Position numbers and translations under genes: made by a program. 64,000 nucleotides of DNA from Gossypium raimondii (Eukaryota > Streptophyta > Magnoliopsida > Malvales > Malvaceae). The notes under the pieces are model-generated. The model ran no database searches. It saw only the letters and a program-made list of their open reading frames with translations, and was not told the origin of the DNA. This document shows positions 1 through 10,106 of this stretch, in pieces. The stretch spans positions 49,509,733 through 49,573,732 of the forward strand of contig NC_068571.1 in NCBI RefSeq assembly GCF_025698545.1, given 5' to 3'. How positions within the stretch are numbered: the stretch's first letter is position 1; each line of letters opens with the position of its first letter.

Positions 1-112
1 GTTAAAAATCTATCTATATGTGTTATTAAGTGATGATTTGATTTTTTCATTTTTTTATATAAGTGACCTAAAATTAAAGGATGGATAGAAGTATATAAAA
101 GTATCATGAAAG

Positions 113-933
113 CCCCTGTATTAAGATTTGGATTGCATTTAACTCTTTTACTAAAAATGTGCATATTAACCGTTATATGTTAAATCAAATAGTAAATTGG
201 TCATTCTATTAAAATTATATTCATTTCTACTATTAAATGCTAACGTGGCTAATGGAGAAACCAAACACTAACATGTGTAACTAATATCATAATATTAAGA
301 ATTTTTAAAATTCTTCAAATTCTAATGTCCATCATTAGATAAGTTTGATCCATTTTGTTAATTTACTATAATTCTTAATAAATTTTAAATAATTTTGTAT
401 AATTATGTGTAATTTTTTAATTATTTAAGAAATAACTCTAGAATAAATCTAGATAAATTATTGTCTAGGGTCATTTGAAGCTGGACAGCCAGTTGTTAAA
501 TTTCATTATGGATGTTGTTTTAGTTTTTTTAATAGTTTCAAAATTTTATAAATTTTAGTAGTTTTAAATAATTTTCTATAATGTTTTTATAATTATTTAA
601 AAATAATGTCTATAATAAATCTGAACAATTATTCGTCTAAGTTCATGTGAACATGAACAATCATTTGCATAGGTTCATCTTGGTCGTGTTTTTAAATAAT
701 TATTAAAATTTATTTATTTTTAATTTTAAATATTTGTTGAATGAGGTAAACGTGGCACAATTATATATTGCTATTTGGTTGTTCTATTAGACACATCATT
801 ACTTAAAAGTAGAAATTGATAAAGTTTTTAATAGAATTATTAGTTTCTCTTTAATATAAAGTATAAGAACTAATTTACCCATATCTTGAGTAGAGGCCGG
901 ATAAAATACAATTTGATTTCTAGTACAGAGCTC
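113..933. mobile_element. Long-TIR non-autonomous DNA element, copy 1
   Basis: The two ends are inverted copies of each other: the left end reads CCTGTATTAAGATTTGGATTG and the right end, reverse-complemented, reads CTGTACTAGAAATCAAATTG. The similarity continues inwards for well over 100 bp, through TTCTACTnTTAAnT and CTAATnGA blocks. No coding frame lies inside. The same terminal sequence occurs at 60234-61367, so this is a family with two copies in the window. The length of the TIRs and lack of genes fit a Mutator-like or foldback-type non-autonomous element; no target duplication could be fixed because the exact ends are diverged. Confidence 0.6.
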
Positions 934-1364
934 CATGGTATTTTTACATAATCTTATTTATCCTTTAAATTCATCCCACTTATATAAAATAACTTAACAA
1001 TATATATGGATAGAATTTTTAACGAAAAGTTTAATTTACACTTTTTTTCTTTCTATTGTAAATAATTAATTTACTTATTTTTAAATTTAATATTTAATTT
1101 AAAGACATAAGGATAAAAACTTTAATGATAGCATTTCTTTTTAGAAACCAGTTAACATTTTTTCTTAATTAAAAATAAAAATAATAAAATCACCAAAGAA
1201 AAACTAATTATTTTTCTTAATCAATTCATCTTTTTACAAAAAGAAAATACTATACTAATTACAAAATTACAGAACACTCACACAAACTGTAGTTAAAAAG
1301 AAAAACAATTATGATTGTACAGGAAATAAAAATTTAAAAAACCCCTATCTTTCTTTCATTTTTC
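934..1364. other. AT-rich 3' flank of the small-protein gene
   Basis: No coding frame or recognisable repeat. It contains the 3' untranslated region of the minus-strand gene that ends at 1365, and homopolymer A/T runs. Confidence 0.5.
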
Positions 1365-1867
1365 TCAGTAAGAGTAAGCCAATCGTTGAACACCACGATC
1401 CCTTAGAATTCCATTGTAAAGAGCAACTCTGTTAGCAGGCATTTCTCCTCCCTGTTTACCACCATCACCACCAAATTTCTTCAACTTTGATGAAGAATTA
1501 TTGCTAAATATTCTAACATGATTCTTCACCTGTAATCCATCGCCTCTAGGCTCCATCACATCTTCTGCAAAGTGCACTTTCTTCTTCTTTTTCTTCTCCC
1601 TTTTCTTCCCTTCTTTAAACAACAACAAAGGCAACAAAAATGGTGAAATGATTAAGAGCAGTGTGTTAACATACACGCATGCAATATGTTAGAGGCAGAT
1701 GGGGTATGTATCTATGTACCAGAAGATATGCAGGAGCGAAGAACTTGTTGTGAAGGATGGGGGAGAGGGAAAGATTTCTGATATCGAAAAGCGAGAAGAA
1801 TTACAGTGCCTGAGACTGCCATAGCTGTTGCAAGAACCATTCCTTGAGAGCTCAACACTGAAGCCAT
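1365..1867 (-). CDS. Small plant-conserved protein with N-terminal membrane anchor, two exons
   Basis: The gene is reconstructed from two exons: 1720-1867 (ATG at 1867) and 1365-1612, with a 107-bp intron 1613-1719 that has GT..AG borders; the join is phase 1 and rebuilds a Glu codon. The product is 131 aa. Residues 10-27 (start MVLATAMAVSG) form one hydrophobic helix, followed by a strongly basic stretch of alternating Lys/Arg/Glu, then KVHFAEDV, a Ser/Gly-rich linker and the C-terminal block MPANRVALYNGILRDRG ending in AYSY. I know this C-terminal block from uncharacterised plant proteins of similar size; no function is assigned. Inference: a membrane-anchored protein with a cytosolic basic tail. 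An upstream ATG at 1886 opens a different frame and is not the start. Confidence 0.8.
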
Positions 1868-2020
1868 GATCACAAGAAAAGATCAACCCCCCCTTTCGTA
1901 GGTTGAAAAATGGGTGAGAAAATTGATGCTTTTGTTTTGGTTTTGAACATAGACAAACCAGTGGGAACAGGGAACGCTGCCTTTCTAGAATAAAATATTG
2001 GAATTAAATGGGCGATATTT

Positions 2021-2036
2021 TATAGTATATATATAG
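2021..2036 (-). promoter_or_regulatory. TATA box of the small-protein gene
   Basis: On the minus strand CTATATATATACTATA lies about 155 bp upstream of the ATG at 1867, a normal place for a plant core promoter with a 5' UTR of roughly 120 bp. Confidence 0.55.
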
Positions 2037-2039
2037 CCT

Positions 2040-3251
2040 GATTGGTGTGGGTCTTTTCTTTTTTATTTCTTTTGTACTTTTTTTTTTTTTGCATGTGAGA
2101 GAAACTTCCGTAGAAAAACTATGTCATGAAAAGCTGAAAAAGCAAGCCTATGGTGCTTTTGGCTTTTGGATGGGACTCTAGGAGTTGCCTTTTCTTTCAT
2201 CCGCTGCTCCTACGTTGCTTAATACAATTAAGCTCTAATTTAATATTAATATTATTATCAATATAAAAAAAAAAAAAAGCATAAATTAGAGTATACTGGT
2301 ATATATTATTTTCTTATTTATGAGTTAAAAAAGGTTATGAATAATTCAGATATAATGTTAACAAGAACAAATTTAATCAAAACTTACATTAAAATTGTTA
2401 ATATATGGACAATGTCAAATTTCCTTCTATTGAAATTAAGATATTGTAATAATAATTAATTTTATCATAAAATTAAATGATTGATTATAAAACATATTTT
2501 ATTTTCGTAAACAAAATTAAAATCCCAAATATGTAATTAAAGAAAAATAGATAAACAACCATTACCCCACAAATATTGATGATGACAATTGCTTCTTAAG
2601 GAAGGAGTAGATGGGCAACATCTTATATTTCAGATGGGTATGTTTCTTTTAAAAGGCCTTGTTGAGGTCATTGTAAATTTCCAGATTCTTGGGGAGAATT
2701 TGTGCTGATGCTAATTTCACTGGTTGTAGAGTGAAGGAAAGCGACAAAGATGTTGAGTATAAGGTTGTGATTTCATACCCTTTTATCTTTCGTTTGAACA
2801 AACCTTGCTTCCATTATTGGAAAGAGCCACACATATCAGTTTTAATGTCATTAAATGTTTTCAATTTTCAAGTTCCATTAATCCCAATGTGATTAGATTC
2901 AGCCCATATCTTAATTTTAGCTTAAATTGAATTCTATATACCCACTTCAACCACATTTCTATCTATAAATAACCCTTCTTCCAAGAGGGAAAAAAATGAC
3001 ACATTATCTAATCTCTACTCAAGTGCAACCTAAGCTCCCTAAACTCACCATTTTTAATATCACCCATTCTAACCATTTTCTTACGAATCACCACCGTTGT
3101 GTTCTTTAATATCAAATTTTAGATTTTAGATTCAATTGTTAACACTATTTTTTGTTAAATTTATTGGTATATGGACTAAATTTACAAAGAGTACATGAAT
3201 TTCTAGCATATTTTAACCTTTTTAAAAATCATAATGTTGTTCTTAAAAGAA
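2040..3251. other. Spacer without recognised genes
   Basis: AT-rich DNA upstream of the small-protein gene. A 67-codon plus-strand frame at 2689-2892 has no family resemblance that I can see and no exon-like borders. No repeat recognised. Confidence 0.5.
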
Positions 3252-3710
3252 GGGTAAACTACACCATTAGTCACCAAACTATGGGTAAGTTTTTGTTTGG
3301 TCACCAAACTATTCAAAAGTTTTCATTTAAGTCATTGAACTATTCAATTTTTTTTTAATTCATTGGGTTATTAAGTTTGTTCTTTTTAAAGCGACGATTT
3401 GACGATTAGTACAGTGGATCAATATCCATCGACGAGTAGAATAACATACCTTAGATCCAAGTCAATCTAACGGTCAGTGTAAAAGATAAAAAAAAAAGTT
3501 GTTTGAATTTTGGTTTGCAAATTCGTGATGTTTAAAGTTGTTTCATGAAAAAAAAATTGTAAAAGAGAAAGAGAAAAAAAGCTTTCAATAGAAACAAACA
3601 GTACAAACAAAAAAAGTCATATAGCGTATGACTAAAATAAAATTTTTTGAACAATTTAATTACCAAATTGTAACTATTTTTAATTAAATAACCAAAATAA
3701 AAATTTACTC
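3252..3710. mobile_element. Mutator-like MITE, family A copy 1
   Basis: Begins GGGTAAACTACACCATTAG and ends with AAATTTACTC, an inverted match to the start. The middle (CGACGATTTGACGATTAG, GTTGTTTGAATTTTGGTTTGC, AGAGCTTTCAAT) is shared with elements at 43381-43785 and 48505-49030 and with a right-end fragment at 40240-40405. Non-coding. The copy lies just left of the Tat/Ogre element. Confidence 0.6.
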
Positions 3711-3758
3711 TGAAAAAGCTAAATTGATTCGTAAGCATTCCAAAAGCAGAAGAGTGGG

Positions 3759-6164
3759 TGTCGAAACCGTTTTTTGAAAACAAAAATTTAGTTGTCGACT
3801 TTAAAAATAAAACTGGAGTCGCCACCGATCCTTTATTAAGGTGTGATCGGCCCACCTTAAAAAATATTTTGGCCCACGAATTTTGAGAAAATGAGTCCGG
3901 GAGTCAGTTACGCACGAGGAAGGGTTAGCACCCTCGTAACGCCCAAAATCGGTACCAAATTGATTGTTTAATGTCTTAGGGTCGAGGGTTTAAAAAGATT
4001 TTAAAATCAACTCAAACGATAGAATTTGAAAATGGATAATCAATTGCTCAAGTCATGTAAAGAAATCGAGTCCCAATACGTTAGGGTACAATTCCTCATA
4101 ATTCTCGAACTTTGAATATCACTTTATTTTATGCAAAAATTTTCATTTTGAGAAAGTAACATGCCACACCCAATACGTTAGGACACAATAAGTTAAGTTC
4201 CCAAAATAATTTTTATACTCATGCATTTTGAATAAAGAATATCCTCGGTTATTTAAGATTAACAAAGAAAATCCAACCCAATACGTTAGGGCTCAATTTC
4301 TCGAAAATCCCAAACTTGAATATTGCTTTTATTCAAAATAAACCTTGAATCAAGAAAAATAATTTTGATTTATCGAAAAAACCAAGATTTATTTTCCAAA
4401 GGGTATGTTAAAAATTAATGTACAATATGAAGCAAATATTTTAATTTAAATTATATGTATATATGTGTTTTCAAAATATAAGTATAAAGCCTAAATGAAT
4501 TTTGAAAACATGTATATGCATACATTTTAAAAAATATAAGTGTACATAAAAGGGAATGAAATATACAAAACAAAACTTATAATAATATGCATGTATATAT
4601 GTATGTGAAAATTGTGAAGATAAAATAAAAAACATATGTATACGTGCATATATTTACAAAATGTATGAGTATGTATGTATTGGAAAATCGTGTAAATACG
4701 TGTATGTACCTATTTAAATACTTATATATGTACAATATGTATATAAATAATAGAGTACACAGAGAATAAAAAAAGTTTATAATAACTCAACAATATCAAA
4801 AATGTATATATATAATATAAAATGTGTATTTTGAATTATAAAATGTAAATATATATATATATAAACGTGTGTACAAAAGTCACGAAAATAAAATATAAAG
4901 TATAAATATAAAATAAGTATAATACATTAATAGATTATGGGTATATATATATGTGTATATAAAAATGTGAAAATAGAATAAAGCAAAAAAAATATAATAT
5001 ATATGTATTTAAAACGTGTAAAAATATATATTGTACATATGCATAATAAGAGTATAATAATAATAAATAATAATGTACAACAATAGAAATAATAATAATA
5101 ATAAATATAACATAATTAATAAAAAATAAAACAACGAATTAAGGATTAAATTGAAAATAAACGAATTTTTGAAGCTAAATTTAAAGATGAAAATAAAAAA
5201 ACCAAATTAAGATGCGCAATAGTTGGAGGATCGAAGGGTAATTTACCCAATTTCCCAAACGCTATGCAGCAAAGATGGACCAAATTAAAACAAGAATAAA
5301 ACATACGACCAGATTTTAAAGAAATAAAAGATCGATTTAAACACCCTCAGAAACAGAGGACCAATGAGCAATTGGCCCATTTAAAAAATGTGCGGATCCG
5401 GGACTGGTCGGTCATCACATGGTCATGGCCCCCATACTGGCGTCGTTTTGCAAGTGTTATTTAAAAGGAAAAACCTAAAAAAACATTTGTGGTCCCTTAA
5501 AAAAACAATGAGGGCCACCCTTTTCCTCTGCTAGGTTTTGGCCCTAGCCCCTTTTTGCGCCTGTTCAAGCGATCCAATCGGTTCAAATCCGCGCCGATCC
5601 CGAGCCCGACTCGTAAGTTTTATTTTCTTTCTCCTTTGTATTTTAAATGAAAATAAATGGAAAAATAAAAAGAAAGAAAAACTAAAAGCGATTCACCTTG
5701 AAAAAACTTTTTCAAGATATTTTCTCTTTATCTTTTCTTTACATCGACTTCTCCCCTTTTACTGATTAAAATCGGGCTTTTATAGCTGAAATAGCAAAGA
5801 AGAAAATCTAAAAAATCAAATATCAATCTATTCTCGTTGTTTGCCCGATTTTTGCGCCTGCTTTTGTGTTTGTTGTTGCAGTACTATTGGGGCGTGCGCG
5901 ACATTTTATGAGGTGCGCGAGGAGTGGGAGCGACGGCGCGATGTGCGGGCGCCATGGGTGGTGGTACTGCACTGGGCTAAAGTCGAGGAGGCGGCTAAGG
6001 ACTTTTCTACTTAGGGTTTCTTAGTTTTTAGTTAAGTATTGGGCTATTTAGTTATTGGGCTAAGGTTAAATGTTGGGTCTATTAGGCTGTTTGGGTATTG
6101 GGTTTGTAAAGAATTGGGCATTTTTTTTTTTTGCATGCGGGCCCGGGTAAATTGGGTTTGTACA
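3759..6164 (-). repeat. 3' LTR of the Tat/Ogre element
   Basis: 2406 bp, matching 12210-14673 end to end. It is 58 bp shorter because of many single-base losses, mostly in C/G runs and homopolymers between 5200 and 6160; the first 1.4 kb is nearly identical to the other LTR. Confidence 0.9.
3908..3939 (-). other. Second conserved LTR hairpin
   Basis: AGGGT-TAGC-ACCCT, flanked by the outer pair TTACG..CGTAA with an 8-nt bulge on one side. Equivalents are at 34377-34408 (same stems), 39229-39242 (AGGGT/ACCCT) and 32168-32183 (AAGGT/ACCTT, a compensated G-C to A-T change). In the 5' LTR the stem is weakened by one G to T change at about 12373. Confidence 0.5.
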
Positions 6165-6180
6165 GCTGCCCCTTTTTGCT
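6165..6180 (-). other. Polypurine tract
   Basis: In transcript sense AGCAAAAAGGGGCAGC sits directly before the 3' LTR start, where plus-strand DNA synthesis would be primed. It independently confirms the minus orientation. Confidence 0.7.
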
Positions 6181-6239
6181 CATTGTCGTGTAACGGGAAT
6201 GGAGCAAAGACTAAAAGCCCAATTGTGCCCGGTCTTACT

Positions 6240-7010
6240 GAACCTCAACTTCTTCAGTACTTCTTTACTTCAAATAGCCTCATTCCTTCCTACTGCATCT
6301 TCAGAGGTATAGGAACTGGTGCTTCAATCTACTCCACTGCAATGTATGTCAGGGAGATAGGATTCGTATGTTGTAGCTTCTCAAAAGAACTAAATTTGCT
6401 ATCTTCAATCTGCTCCACTGCAACTTCAGGGAGACAAGACCTGTAGCTTCAATTTGTTCTGCTACAACTTAAAGGTAAATTTGACGCGATCTGCTCTACT
6501 GCAACTTCAGAGAGATGAGATCTGCAGTTTTAATCCACTCAACTACAACTTCAGGGAGATAGGATTGATTTCTTCTGTCTATTCCACTGTTGCCCCGGGA
6601 GATAGAATTACTGGCTTCAATATACTCCACTGCAACTTCAAGGAGGTAAAATCTGCCGTCTACGATCTGCTTCGCTGTCTATGCAGGAAGGTAAGATCTA
6701 AAATCTTCAGTCTATTCCACTGTTGCCCAGGGAGATAGAATTACTGGCTTCAATGTACTCCACTGTAACATCAGGGAGGTAAAATCCGCCATCTACCTGC
6801 TCCACTGCAACTTCAGGGAGGTAAAATCTACCATCTTCGATCTGCTCCATTACTGCTTAGGGAGATAAGATCTGTAATTTTCAATCTATTCCACTGCTAC
6901 CCAGGGAGATAGAATTACTGGCTTCAATGTAGTCCATTGTAACCTCAGGGAGGTAAAATCCGCCATCTTCGATCTGCTCTACTACTGTTTAGGGAGATAA
7001 GATCTGTAAA
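6240..7010 (-). repeat. Diverged 40-50 bp tandem repeats, ancestral to the 100-bp array
   Basis: Units of the form CTTCAATCTnCTCCACTGCAACTTCAGGGAGnTAnnATCT repeat about 16 times with variable length. A super-period of three or four units is marked by TCTATTCCACTG followed by GGGAGATAGAATTACTGG (near 6578, 6710, 6883). The sequence grades into the regular 100-bp array at 7010. Confidence 0.8.
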
Positions 7011-7610
7011 CTTCAATTTGTTCAACTGCAATGTCGGGGAAACCAGATCCTCCGTCGTAGCTTCAATCTGTTCCACTGCACTGTCAGGGAAGTAAGATCC
7101 ACCGTTGTGGCTTCAATCTTTTTAATTGTAATATCAGGGAAACTAGATCTGCCGTCGTAGCTTCAATCTGTTCCACTACACTACTAAGGAAGTAAGATCC
7201 GCCGTTGTGGCTTCAATCTTTTTAATTGCAATATCAGGGAAACCAGATCTGCCGTCGTAGCTTCAATCTGTTCCACTGCACTACTAAAGAATTAAGATCC
7301 GCCGTTGTGGCTTCAATCTTTTTAATTGCAATATCAGGGAAACCAGATCCGCCGTCGTAGCTTCAATCTGTTCCACTGCGCTGCTAAGGAATTAAGTCCG
7401 CTGTTGTGGCTTCAATCTTTTTAATTGCAATATCAGGGAAACCAGATCCGCCGTCGTAGCTTCAATCTGTTCCACCGCACTGCTAAGGAAGTAAGATCCG
7501 CCGTTGTGGCTTCAATCTTTTTAATTGCAATATCAGGAAAACCAGATCCGCCGTCGTAGCTTTAATCTGTTCCACTGCACTGCTAAGGAAGTAAAATCTA
7601 TGGTTTCACC
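7010..7610 (-). repeat. 100-bp tandem repeat array in Ogre 3' UTR
   Basis: The anchor GTCGTAGCTTCAATCTGTTCC recurs at 7054, 7154, 7254, 7354 and 7453, and with one change at 7553: a 100-bp period, six starts. Each unit is two related 50-bp halves, one with GTCGTAG..TCTGTTCCACTGC and one with GTTGTGG..TCTTTTTAATTGC, so the array is a higher-order repeat. Copies are about 95% alike by eye. Confidence 0.9.
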
Positions 7611-8759
7611 GGTTTATTCTCTGGAGAACATGACCTGTATAATTCAATTTATGAACCTAATTATGCCTAGTGATTAGGATGACATGATCAAAATGAATCA
7701 AATGCTCCTAACTAGACGTGTATGAATGACATTTGAATGAATGCAGAATGTCATATTTTGAGAATGATCCTTCTTTATCACTTGGGTTGTCATTACTCAA
7801 AGTTAAAGTTTCATCGCTAATGTGTTATAGCGTCTTCTTGCTCGGCTGGCGTCTCTAAAGAAACACTTGACCAGATTGCCCCCCACTGTAAACCTCCAAG
7901 TTTGATCTATTGGGGCGCAAAATTTGTACCATCTTTCTCCCGTTGTAACCCAAGAGTAAAAAGATTTGGCCTTTTCTTAATCATCTGCTATCACAACACA
8001 GGGATGTAGAATGTGAAGCTCATTTGTCATTTTCACCATTTCTAGGGAATCATACCAAATGTTCATGCACAAGTGAAGAATACCCTTCTCTAAGAACAAC
8101 TTCTTCTTATTATTCGGTGATCTTTGCTTGCTTGTTCATTGAGGCTTTGTCACCAACACGACATCTTGCCGTTCTTCAATCAATGTTTTAGACAAAAAAA
8201 ACTCAAAAGGATAGTCTTAATTTAGACTCTTCCTTATTAGATTTCCAACCCGGTGCGTTCTAAACAATAGTCCTGTTTCAGATTCCTGTATTATTTAGAA
8301 GCTTCTAAAGTAATATGCAAAACTTCCCTTGTGAAAGTTTTATTAGTCTATTAATCATTATTCTAATGCGACACACTTGCAAAGAGAACAAAATGATGGA
8401 TAAAATTGAATTGGTTCTGAGCATAACTCGAAATGAATAAATTATCAGAGATAATAAAGATGGATAACAAAGAAATTGATTTAGGAATGCGTATCTTGGA
8501 AATGAATAAAGTGTTCCAATAATAACAAAAATAGTATAAGGATTAGGTGCCCCAGATATCGCAGCTTGAACTTTACTGTACAAACTTTCTGAAGACCATT
8601 CTGAGTTTAACATGTGTTTATGAGTACTTTGTCGATGCCTCAGGATGTCGCCTACCCTTTCCTGTTGACTCAGGTATAGCAAGACCACTGCATGCCCCAT
8701 TCTGGTCATATTTGAGCTGCTCTGATAACTTCAAGTGCCATTTTGATCAACATTTGAGC
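7611..8759 (-). other. 3' UTR segment of the Tat/Ogre element, non-repetitive
   Basis: No coding match. A 134-codon minus frame (8305-8709) and an overlapping 114-codon plus frame (8547-8891) show no family signature, and the plus frame runs into the tandem repeat. Confidence 0.5.
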
Positions 8760-8975
8760 CGCCCTTTTTGGGTTTTCAACTCAAATCCCCTTTGGTCTAA
8801 GGTGCCTTTTGCGGGTTTTCACCTTAGCCTCTCTATTTTTTTTACTCAAGGCTCCCTTTGTAGGGTTTCACCCTGGTCTCTTTTTTTTTGACTCAAAGAG
8901 CCCCTTTGTAGGGTTTCACCTTGGCCCTTTTTTTTTACTCAAAGCGCCCTTTATAGGCTTTCACCTTGGTCCCAC
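8760..8975 (-). repeat. Short tandem repeat after pol
   Basis: About four units of 50-60 bp, each with TTTTTTACTCAA, GGCnCCCTTTGTAGGG and TTTCACCTTGG. Lies directly after the integrase end in transcript sense, in the 3' UTR. Confidence 0.7.
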
Positions 8976-8981
8976 CTTTTA

Positions 8982-9425
8982 GGAAAAGTACTTACTAACA
9001 GAATTTGAGTTTACAAGGCTTGGAAAATCTTTACCATCCATTTCACTTATAAATAAAAGCTTCCCTAGAAAATGTTTTCTTTATAAGATCTGAACCCTTC
9101 TAATTTGGCATCTGTTTCCCTTCATAATATTTTTTGTAGATGGAGGATCTTCAACATTTGGTCACCCTCGTGGAATTCTCTAGGATGAACCTTTTGTTAT
9201 AGGCTCGCATCATTCATTTCTGGCACATCTGACCGTGATGAATAGCTTTTAGCCTTCTTCCTTCTATCAAGTTCAATTGATCACATTGCGATCGAATCTA
9301 TTCTGCTTCATCCAACTTGCTCAGCCAATACCCGGAGAGAAAGAATTTCAACTTCAATAGAAAAAACCGTGATAAACTAAAGAGAGAGGCACTGCTCCGG
9401 TAGAGTTTTCACTGCATCATTCATG
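8982..9425 (-). pseudogene. Degenerate integrase C-terminus
   Basis: Scattered over three frames are GAVPLSLVY (end of the integrase core), IEVEILSLRVLAE, QLNLIEGRRLKAIHHGQM and finally EMDGKDFPSLVNSNSV..KYF, all in the order of a Tat-type integrase tail. Several stops and frameshifts. Only about 50 bp separate this from the pre-RT linker, so roughly 3 kb of pol (reverse transcriptase, RNase H, integrase core) has been lost in one or more deletions with a junction between 9425 and 9475. Confidence 0.6.
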
Positions 9426-9474
9426 ATATTAATCTTGAACATACTGTAAATTTCTAATATCGTGCTGTTGCTCA

Positions 9475-9767
9475 GATTGTAATGACAGTGCTTAACCTAG
9501 GAATATCCTGGTATGACTATGCGTAGACATCTTTGAATTCTTGAAGTAACTCAGCTTTGTCTTTGAAGTCATATTAATTCCAATCTTCACCAAGCTCACA
9601 ACTTTTAATGATTCTTTGTGAGGTAGGATCTGTCTATCCTCTTACTCTACCATCCTCAATAAGTCTGGAGATAAGCTACAATCCATGTCATCTTCAAAGT
9701 TATGAGATCCTTCTAAACACATGTCTCACTCAAAAGGAGGTTCTGAGTCTGTAGCAGCGTCACTCAT
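9475..9767 (-). pseudogene. Degenerate Pol linker before reverse transcriptase
   Basis: Translation on the minus strand gives MSDAATDSEPPFE, stop, DMCLEGSHNFEDDMDC, then SPDLLRMVE, stop, and later KDVYA, stop, SYQD. I recognise this as the acidic stretch that precedes the reverse transcriptase in cotton-type Tat elements, where the order is the same but the frame is open. One stop replaces a Trp codon. The block ends abruptly near 9475, where reverse transcriptase should begin. Confidence 0.6.
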
Positions 9768-10106
9768 GTCATTGATATTTGGGGACCCATAGTGGGTACC
9801 AAAGAATATACAAAAGAATATATGAATAATATGAATGAACGAATGAATGGTTTGGCAGAAAAAATCCAAAAGAATGAAGAAAACATAAAGACTGAAAGAA
9901 CATTTGCTCAAAGATGATTGCAATAATGTACTCATTAAAATAATAATATTCAGACGTGAGCCTATTTCACAAAGAAATTCTTATTACTTTTAGGCTGAAA
10001 GCAACAAGTGTGTTCTGAACATTACTCTAAGTAAGCCCTAGATGCTACAGAGATTCCTTTTACAATCCGATTATTTAGACGCTCTCAAGTTTATAAGGGT
10101 GGATAC

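Noticed and set aside
2689..2892. 67-codon plus-strand frame
   Set aside because: No family, no splice or promoter signals, in spacer DNA; expected by chance.
7010..7610. CRISPR-like array
   Set aside because: Units are contiguous 50/100-bp tandem repeats without unique spacers, in a eukaryotic retroelement.
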